From Pleurotus djamor (lineage: Eukaryota; Basidiomycota; Agaricomycetes; Agaricales; Pleurotaceae): 15,800 bases of DNA. A program made the translations under genes and the position numbers. This document shows, piece by piece, positions 10,157-15,800 of this stretch (positions are counted from its first letter, which is position 1; every line of letters begins with the position of its first letter). The stretch lies in the NCBI GenBank assembly GCA_029747585.1, contig JAPEVF010000995.1:1-15800 (forward strand). Direction: 5' to 3'. A model generated the notes under the pieces. It had not been told where the DNA came from, searched no databases, and worked only from the letters and a program-made list of their open reading frames with translations.

Positions 10157-10226
10157 CAATCGATTGTGGGCGTCGTACACATGCCTACGCGAGCTGGGTA
10201 TGATTTGTACGCCAGAGATCGGGCGG
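10157..10226 (+). repeat. Inverted dispersed repeat, copy 2
   Basis: Reverse-oriented partner of 7841-7910: identical over the first 17 bases, 27/30 over the first 30, about 74 percent over 70 bp, ungapped. It starts 143 bp after the SWP1 stop and 443 bp before the CFEM-like gene 2 ATG. Both copies translate similarly in one frame (QSIVGV, then HM and further matches), so a decayed coding origin is possible. Confidence 0.7.
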
Positions 10227-10490
10227 TGTGTCGAGGCCGAGATTTCCATTTTTAATCTCTGTCATGGGCTCGAGAACTGCGGAGTGTGATGCTGTGTCCA
10301 TATGGGTGCAACTCCCTCTCCCAAACTAAAGGTCGTAGATATGGTACTTTAGAAACCCCTGCTGAGCACAGGAGATAGAAAGGGGTGTTTGAAACGGACC
10401 TTGGCACGCAGCCACCTCACCGACTTCATGCACCGCACAACTGTGGCAGACCTGTACTATCTGGCTGATCCGAATTTCGCAGGACGAGCA

Positions 10491-10515
10491 GGCCATGTTT
10501 ATAATAAACATGGCC
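10491..10515. promoter_or_regulatory. Perfect 25-bp palindrome upstream of CFEM-like gene 2
   Basis: The 12-base arm GGCCATGTTTAT is followed by one central A and its exact reverse complement. It lies 40 bp upstream of the TATA-type box and 84 bp upstream of the ATG, a typical place for a dimeric regulator site. A cruciform or hairpin role is an alternative. Confidence 0.5.
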
Positions 10516-10555
10516 CCATCTGGCTCGGTCTCCACGTTACCTCGCGGCGTGCCCC

Positions 10556-10563
10556 ATAAATAG
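10556..10563 (+). promoter_or_regulatory. TATA-type box, CFEM-like gene 2
   Basis: ATAAATAG begins 44 bp before the ATG at 10600, identical to the octamer at 7961-7968 before the paralog. Confidence 0.5.
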
Positions 10564-10599
10564 TTTGGCCACCCGTTCTCCGAGTCTTCACAGGCCATC

Positions 10600-11539
10600 A
10601 TGATGTTCGTCCATTCGACATTTCTCTTCACCTTCTTGGCGACAGTATGTGTTGGAAGAGGTGCGTGAATAGGATTCTGAGATAGTGCACCTCATGCCTA
10701 ACATCCTCTTCGTTGAATTAGTGTTGGCAATGATAAATATTGAGCACTTGTTTCCGCGACAACAGCCTTCCACAGTGCCAGTTGCAACTGCTATCCCAAC
10801 GGCTGTAAGTTTGTCGAGACATCTATTTCGTCACACCATTGAACGGGTCTCTGCTCGCAACAGTGTCAGAGTACATGTCAACCATATCTCTCCATCGCCG
10901 CCGTGAGTGCCAAGTTTTTCTCCTGGTTCTCATGGGAGTATTGACCAGAAATTTGATCTAGACATGCAGAAACGACGCTTCATGTGTTTGTACGCAAGCT
11001 AATGGACGTTCGCTGGAGGCTTGTATCAACTGCCTCGTTTCTCTGACTCCAACCGCGCCGGTTATAGCTCAAGGCCAGGACATCCTTAACTGTGAGTTCA
11101 CCCTTTGACCAGGGTACACACCGTCAAGGATTCGCCTCGTTGACCATGCTTCTTCGGACCCACAGCCTTTCAAATAAACTGCAACGGGGCAGTGTCGTCC
11201 CTCTCGGTCTCCGCCACGGGAGGTTTGCCGACCTCCGTGTCCACGCCAGGATCAGCGTCTGTTGCGCCTTCCTCGGTGTCATCGCCCTCTTTGGGACCGG
11301 GTCCAGTTTCACTTCCCTCGTCCACTTCCTTGTTTCCAGGACAATCAGTCCCGACTTCACCTACCAGTCCACCTAGTCCTCCTTCCACAATCACTCGTGC
11401 TGGACCAACGCAACCACAGCAAACAATTACCACTGCGAATGGTGGCGCGGAACCCGCTCAAACGACCAATGCGGCTCTTGCGCTTGACACTAGTAGATGG
11501 GGCGTCGTAGCTCTCCTTATCGCCGGTCTGCTTACTTAG
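10600..11539 (+). CDS. CFEM-like Cys-rich, Ser/Thr/Pro-rich GPI-type surface protein 2
   Basis: Paralog of the gene at 7999. Exons 10600-10660, 10722-10804, 10864-10902, 10962-11091 and 11166-11539 join in phase (introns 61, 59, 59, 74 bp) to 228 residues. A signal peptide (about 1-23) is followed by LFPRQ, as in the paralog. Eight cysteines: C49-x3-C53-x9-C63-x5-C69-x-C71-x10-C82-x2-C85-x24-C110, with D66 in CRNDASCVC, fitting the CFEM Asp position before CxC. The CINCLV motif matches CITCLV of the paralog. A long Ser/Thr/Pro stalk follows (likely O-glycosylated), then QPQQTI, NGG, TTNAA and a hydrophobic GPI-type tail (GVVALLIAGLLT). Intron phases match the paralog (first intron 1, Cys-core intron 0, last 1), with one extra intron before C49. 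The start is an ATGATG pair; the first was taken. Confidence 0.85.
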
Positions 11540-11653
11540 TCTTGTAGCCACTACGTTGGGAAATGAATATTCCATTGGCCCCCTATTTTTCAAGGGGTGC
11601 TCATCAAGCCTTAGGGGCTTTCGTACTCTTCTACTTGCTCCTTTCCGTTTACC

Positions 11654-12851
11654 ATGAAACTCGCAGACTTTCGTGAAATTCCTGACCTGTACGATATGTG
11701 AACTTGATCTATTATTGCTGAATCTTGATACTTTGAACAGACCGTTAACCCTGCAACGTGCGCGTCAACCCCACCAAGACGCATACACGATTTCGGCCTT
11801 CCTCTATCGTTGTCGATACATCTACCTGTGCCTCGCAATATGGGCGACAACAGTGTGTACAGTCTTCGAGAAACCAGAATGGGCACCACTGGACTCTAAT
11901 CCACTGGTGGTCATGTAAGCACCCCTCTCGACAATGTATTTACATATCTACACGGGTCAACTAATCCTGACAACGTAGCGTGGGTTTGGCCCTTACTTTC
12001 GCCGGCATGGCTCGGGTATTTTACTCGGAAAAGCGACTTGCTAATTCTGTTGAGCTATGGATATCAGTTTCCATCTGGATCGGCACCCTCAGTACAGGTC
12101 ACTTCGCTCATGGTTAGTGCTCGGCCACCAGGGAATTGTCAACCCTAAAGCTGACTGCTTCCGTCACCTCCTTAGCCTTGAAACGTGCCAACGAACCGCA
12201 ATTCATTGGGCACTGTTTTGAAGAGAGGATCACTGAAATTCTGGAAGAGTTGGTTGTCATTTTGGGGCTCTACGAGCGTCCTGCAAATTTGAACGACACA
12301 ACGGCCCCTACAGATGATGGCTCGACATTAGCCCATGAAACTGTACGCCCTTAAGCCACCTCGCTTTCCGCCATGTTCCCTCTGTTTAGCTTTACGTCTG
12401 CCAGAATTCATCCCAGGCATCGACTGCAGAAGAGACTAAGTCACCGGAGACTTCGCCCCTCCCTGTGTATGATTATCTGGAGTCAACAGGTTACTTCCCC
12501 ACAATCCCATCGAGTGCACCCCCTGGTATCAGCGACGATGCTGTTAACCTATTAACCGAGCTTGTATGTTGCCAATTTGATCAGCCTTCTCGACGTCACT
12601 CGAAATTCAATATCTTTTCTAGGCCAAAATAGCTACCCAGATGAAACAATGCGATTTGGTCCCCGAGTCTGTTGCATGTGAGTGATGCACATATGAGACG
12701 TGTCGTACCTTGAAATTGTTCCATCATAGCACGCCTTACCGACGAACTACTCGAGATTCAGACTATGCTTCACGAGTTGGCATGGCTTCTTCCCTCCCCG
12801 TTCGTAATCTCTTCTTTCAGTGTGTGCCTCTTCTTAACCCATACTCTATGA
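11654..12851 (+). CDS. Unknown membrane protein, about three transmembrane segments
   Basis: Family not recognised. Exons 11654-11697, 11741-11914, 11979-12112, 12176-12342, 12390-12563, 12623-12677 and 12730-12851 join in phase to 289 residues (introns 43-64 bp). The ATG has a strong context (ACCATGA). Hydrophobic segments lie at about 41-57, 69-88 and 99-115, then a hydrophilic tail with a helical stretch (EERITEILEELVVILGLYE), a Ser/Pro-rich acidic linker and a final helix (SRLTDELLEIQTMLHELAW). No signal peptide. The 3' end is uncertain: a possible donor at 12804 paired with an acceptor at 12857 would replace the last 15 codons with a Cys-containing extension to 13142. The gene follows the CFEM-like gene 2 by only 114 bp; no functional link is evident. 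Confidence 0.65.
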
Positions 12852-13246
12852 ATCTAGTTATATTCATCGATTATGGGCTTCAACGCTAGTATTCTGCTCT
12901 GCTGTGGTTTGTCTCCCGCTCGTTCTCCGACCTTTGCATCACCCCCTAACAATAAGCCAGCCATTTGTCTGTTTGAACGGAAGTTGGTGGTCGCCCGTGG
13001 CCAAAACACTGCTGGTTGTACGGACACGGCTGCTTGTTTATTCTCACAAGGCACTTACTTAACCTCTTTTACAGACGTTCATCATGCTGCTTTTCCTTGT
13101 AGCTACATGATCGTACGCCCAAGTTCTATTCGCATCCATTGAAACTACATCTACTCACTCACTCGCACTTTACTACCCAGTAACAGTCAACCATTGTCTG
13201 TGAAACTTTCTTCTCATATAGGCACCATCCCACCATCCTAACCACC
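12852..13246. other. Gap with possible alternative 3' exon
   Basis: An open frame from 12858 to 13142 is in phase with the upstream gene if 12804-12857 is spliced out. Its residues (for example GFNASILLCCG) match nothing I know. The rest is pyrimidine-rich with no clear feature. Confidence 0.25.
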
Positions 13247-13450
13247 GTGTTTAATATAGGTAACAAATTCTGTGGGCTTGCCGATTACGAGCCCATATCG
13301 GAATGGGAGCCCCTTCCGAGTATCTTTCTTCAATTCCGTGCGCACGCGACCAATGCCTATCCAAAGGCCTTGGAATATCTCCGTGTGATTTTTGCTGTAG
13401 GTCGAACGGAGACCAAGGCCACCAGCGAAAACCTGAGTTCGGCTGCGTAA
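13247..13450 (+). pseudogene. Coding-looking fragment resembling the N-terminus of the membrane protein
   Basis: This open stretch has no in-frame ATG near its beginning (it opens with GTG). Its residues LADYEPISEWEPLP, then LQFRAHATNAYPKALEYLR, can be aligned with the first 40 residues of the gene at 11654 (LADFREIPDLYD, then LQRARQPHQDAY): shared LAD, aromatic, I, P, R and AY at similar spacing. The membrane segments do not follow; the frame ends in NLSSAA. It may be a truncated tandem copy, or an exon of a gene I cannot assemble. The similarity is modest and read by eye. Confidence 0.3.
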
Positions 13451-13993
13451 AAGAGGTTAACTCTTATAATACTCGGGGTACCACTGCAACAGACTGGTCA
13501 CATAAGGAGACGCATGATGCTGCTTGTCCTCTATACAAACACTTATAAAATCGATTTCTACAGTTTTGAATCAATATTGAGCATTCGAAAGAGTTTGTCA
13601 ACTTACTTCCGGGTTGGAGAGAACCCCTGATTCCCTGATCTCCTGTGTATCCTCTTCAAAACGTTTACACCCTCACTCGCGATGGAACAGTCAGCAAAGA
13701 GAGTGGGAATGAAGCACGTAGTGCATCTGAAAGTGGACATGCTCCAAAGGACATTCGTACTGACGCGGGAACCGAGTTGATCATACAACTCAATCATCAT
13801 CAAACAAATCAACGAAGCAGGGAAAATCTTTCAAAGGATACGATTTGGTCATGAGAACCTAGCAAATTTGCACGCTTTAGGTATATACTTTACATGGCGG
13901 ACAGATTGACAATGTTCTACATCGAGGAAACCATTGCGTGAAGATATTAACCCAGGGAATCTCGTTATCACAGCCCCCAGAGATGAGATGATT
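13451..13993. other. Convergent intergenic gap, nothing recognised
   Basis: This 543-bp A/T-richer stretch lies between convergent units and should contain 3' untranslated sequence. Open frames at 13603-13812 (minus) and 13645-13854 (plus) have no family motif. No tRNA, repeat or palindrome seen. Confidence 0.3.
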
Positions 13994-15595
13994 CTAGTCC
14001 TTGTAGTGGACAACATTCAAAGATTTGACGCATCCCAGCAAAGGTTCGTCATCCAGCAAGGAGAAGAAGGAAAGGCTACTCTTGATCGTGAGCGTTTCGA
14101 TTTCAGCCGACAAAGCCTTGCGGGCTTTAAGGATCTCTTCAAATCTCGTATATTCGTCGCTGAGTCGAAAGGCCTTGCTCGTTTCCTTGTCCTCTTCGAG
14201 TAAAATCCGTTTGAGGAAAGGTAGGGAGAATACTGGCGGATTATTTAGGTCTTCTAAGTTCTCTAACGCAGGTGTGTCGGATAGGAAGGCTACCAGATGT
14301 TTGCAATTTTGCGTATAAAGCTCCTCTACGCTGGGTGGTAGAGAAAGTAGGAATTGCCGAATGCGAGTCGGTGAGTCTTCGTGGTTGAAAATTTTGGGGC
14401 GTACGCCAGAAAGACTGAGGGCGGTAGGGATGCTGTCGGGGAGGAGGGAGAAGAGCATGCGGCTCGCGGAGTAGTCGGAATGGCTTGAAATCGATATTTT
14501 GAAAGGAGGGACCTCTTTCAGATCCTTCTTTACATACGGCCGGATGCTCAAAGAGCTCGCAAACCCTGAGTTACTGCGAGTGACATGTACTCGGATGTGA
14601 GGTGACTTGATCTGAGCTATCATTTTATCAAGAGTCGCACGGAGAGGCAATAGAGTCTCCGCGTTGTTAACGACATCGACGGTCAATGCGAGCAATCGAA
14701 GGGAGGGAGACAATATGTGGTTCAGGATCCCAAGAGGGGGTGGTTCGGTAACTCTCAACCGCAATGTGAGTAAAGAAGGCATGTCGATGATAGTACTTCC
14801 AATGTTTTCAATTGATCCGGCCATCGCTTTGGCCAATGTGAGGTACCTCAAGCGCTTGAGGCGCCCCAGGAAGGACAGCATTTCTTGAGGGGACGCCATG
14901 AAGTCAGGATCGGCGTCAATTAGCCTGAGCGTCCGCAGTCGTAGGAGAGCAGGGGAGTGGAGATCGAGAGTTGTATTTCGCAAAGAAAGATATCGAAGGG
15001 AAGGGCCACCCAGCTTGATTGGGAGAAATGCAACTTTGGACACTGGGTGTCGGGAGTTTTCCACCTTAAAAGACACCTCTTTCAATTTTGGTGCCTCTAA
15101 ACGAGAAAAGATGCGTATCAGGCGCGGGGTACAATCCCATATTTCAATCTTCCGGATCCGAGCTGAAGCGGCGAGGAGGTATTGAACTGTAGTGTCATTG
15201 TGTGGCGTATATTCAGAAAGCCCAGAAACATGCAAGGGCAGTGATCCCGAACGTTCGACGTAGAGTTGAGCGAGTTCCTTTGGCACATGAGTGTACATTA
15301 CAGCCCAAATTTGTGGGGTGGTGACGGCGATGTTCCGCCAGAGTTTGCAGACATGTGTAATGAGAAGACAGTTATTGAGTGGATCTCCTTTAAAACTATG
15401 TCGCTGAACACCTTCTGAGAGGACGAGGACCTTGAATATGTTAGCCACTATCTCCGTAGGCAGCCCGGAGATGGTGCTGTGTTGAGCGTTGCGATAGTAC
15501 CGAAGTTTCCGGATTTCGTCCTTGAGAGACTCGATCCTTTGGTCGATTTCCGTAGCAGTAGGCGAAGCGTCCAAGAAACTGGCGAGGGTGGTCAT
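13994..15595 (-). CDS. F-box protein with LRR-like C-terminal region, intronless
   Basis: Probable SCF ubiquitin-ligase adaptor of the large, fast-evolving Agaricomycete F-box/LRR type. The single exon codes for 533 residues from the ATG at 15595; the frame extends upstream to a GTG at 15631, which is not a eukaryotic start. A short heptad-like helix (about 14-35, TEIDQRIESLKDEIRKLR) precedes the F-box at about 42-90 (ISGLPTEIVANIF, later HVCKLWRNIAVTTPQIWA), the classic order in this family. The remainder has irregular leucine-rich strands such as LRYLSLRNTTLDL, LRTLRLIDAD, LRYLTLAKAM and LLTLRLRV, consistent with degenerate LRRs for substrate recognition. The lack of introns contrasts with all other genes here and is common in expanded fungal F-box families; retroposition is possible but unproven. 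The target is unknown. Confidence 0.85.
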   Translation of the reverse strand: MTTLASFLDASPTATEIDQRIESLKDEIRKLRYYRNAQHSTISGLPTEIVANIFKVLVLSEGVQRHSFKGDPLNNCLLITHVCKLWRNIAVTTPQIWAVMYTHVPKELAQLYVERSGSLPLHVSGLSEYTPHNDTTVQYLLAASARIRKIEIWDCTPRLIRIFSRLEAPKLKEVSFKVENSRHPVSKVAFLPIKLGGPSLRYLSLRNTTLDLHSPALLRLRTLRLIDADPDFMASPQEMLSFLGRLKRLRYLTLAKAMAGSIENIGSTIIDMPSLLTLRLRVTEPPPLGILNHILSPSLRLLALTVDVVNNAETLLPLRATLDKMIAQIKSPHIRVHVTRSNSGFASSLSIRPYVKKDLKEVPPFKISISSHSDYSASRMLFSLLPDSIPTALSLSGVRPKIFNHEDSPTRIRQFLLSLPPSVEELYTQNCKHLVAFLSDTPALENLEDLNNPPVFSLPFLKRILLEEDKETSKAFRLSDEYTRFEEILKARKALSAEIETLTIKSSLSFFSLLDDEPLLGCVKSLNVVHYKD

Positions 15596-15800
15596 ATTCC
15601 AAACTTGGTGGTAAGTAAGAAAGCAGGACACACCGCCGATTCTGGCCGATCAGCGCCTCCCCTAAACGTCCAATCCAGGGCGCGTTCCATGTGGTCTCGT
15701 TCCTGATAAGCACAAAAGGCGGAAGGCGATTTTCAACACTTGTCTCTCAAGGGTTTCCCTCCTTCGTGTTTTCCAGTCAGTGGGTCTTGATTTCTCTACG
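15596..15800 (-). promoter_or_regulatory. Upstream region of the F-box/LRR gene
   Basis: The last 205 bp should contain the promoter and 5' leader of the minus-strand gene. No TATA box or repeat was identified with confidence. Confidence 0.25.

Larger units (their letters stand above)
10014..10599. promoter_or_regulatory. Intergenic region and promoter of CFEM-like gene 2
   Basis: This 586-bp gap carries the second arm of the 70-bp inverted repeat (10157-10226), a 25-bp perfect palindrome (10491-10515) and a TATA-type box (10556-10563). A plus-strand frame without ATG near its start is open from 10073 to 10255 and spans the repeat. An antisense Cys-rich frame covers 10326-10601 but lies over the promoter elements. 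Confidence 0.45.

Noticed and set aside
10326..10631. Cys-rich minus-strand open frame
   Set aside because: Its track start is a GTG; the first ATG (about 10601) overlaps the start of CFEM-like gene 2, and it lies across that gene's TATA box and palindrome. Cys content looks incidental.
15632..15713. Upstream extension of the F-box/LRR frame or an extra 5' exon
   Set aside because: Extension has only a GTG start, and no convincing splice pair links it to an upstream ATG.
1..15800. Transposon, CRISPR, tRNA or rRNA genes
   Set aside because: No transposase motifs, spaced repeats or B-box-like GGTTCGANTCC sequences were seen; the only repeat pair is the 70-bp inverted one described.

Overview
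The window looks like a gene-dense basidiomycete (Agaricomycete-type) nuclear contig. Nearly every gene is cut by short introns (mostly 43-75 bp, GT-AG, with branch-like CTRAY motifs). The families are typical of mushroom-forming fungi: a P450 of basidiomycete type, F-box proteins with Cys clusters or LRR-like repeats, a secreted GH47 mannosidase, and small Cys-rich GPI-type surface proteins. Exon joins were chosen by reading all frames, requiring matching splice phases and matching remembered family motifs; no search was run. Four single Ns (230, 3398, 3962, 4907) each lie beside or near a short homopolymer run.

Layout. (1) 1-1213, minus: 5' part of a cytochrome P450, cut by the left edge. 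(2) 1659-4241, plus: 13-exon F-box protein with zinc-ligand-like Cys/His clusters; its frame breaks only at the N at 3398. (3) 5089-7584, plus: complete 15-exon secreted GH47 alpha-1,2-mannosidase with all three catalytic acids. (4) 7999-8800 and 10600-11539, plus: two paralogous CFEM-like, Ser/Thr/Pro-rich, probably GPI-anchored surface proteins. (5) 9013-10013, plus, between the paralogs: Swp1/ribophorin II, a subunit of the oligosaccharyltransferase complex. (6) 11654-12851, plus: unknown protein with about three membrane segments, followed by a coding-looking fragment near 13265-13450 that resembles its N-terminus. (7) 13994-15595, minus: intronless F-box/LRR-like protein.

Functional links: Swp1 (N-glycan transfer) and the GH47 enzyme (mannose trimming of N-glycans, or of external glycoproteins if secreted) share a glycoprotein theme, and the GPI proteins are typical glycosylated cargo. 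This is a neighbourhood observation; nothing shows co-regulation as a cluster.

The least expected signals are non-coding: a diverged inverted repeat of about 70 bp (7841-7910 and 10157-10226) flanking the block of CFEM-like gene 1 plus SWP1; a perfect 25-bp palindrome at 10491-10515 upstream of CFEM-like gene 2; identical ATAAATAG boxes about 40 bp before both CFEM-like start codons; and a probable GC-AG intron in CFEM-like gene 1.
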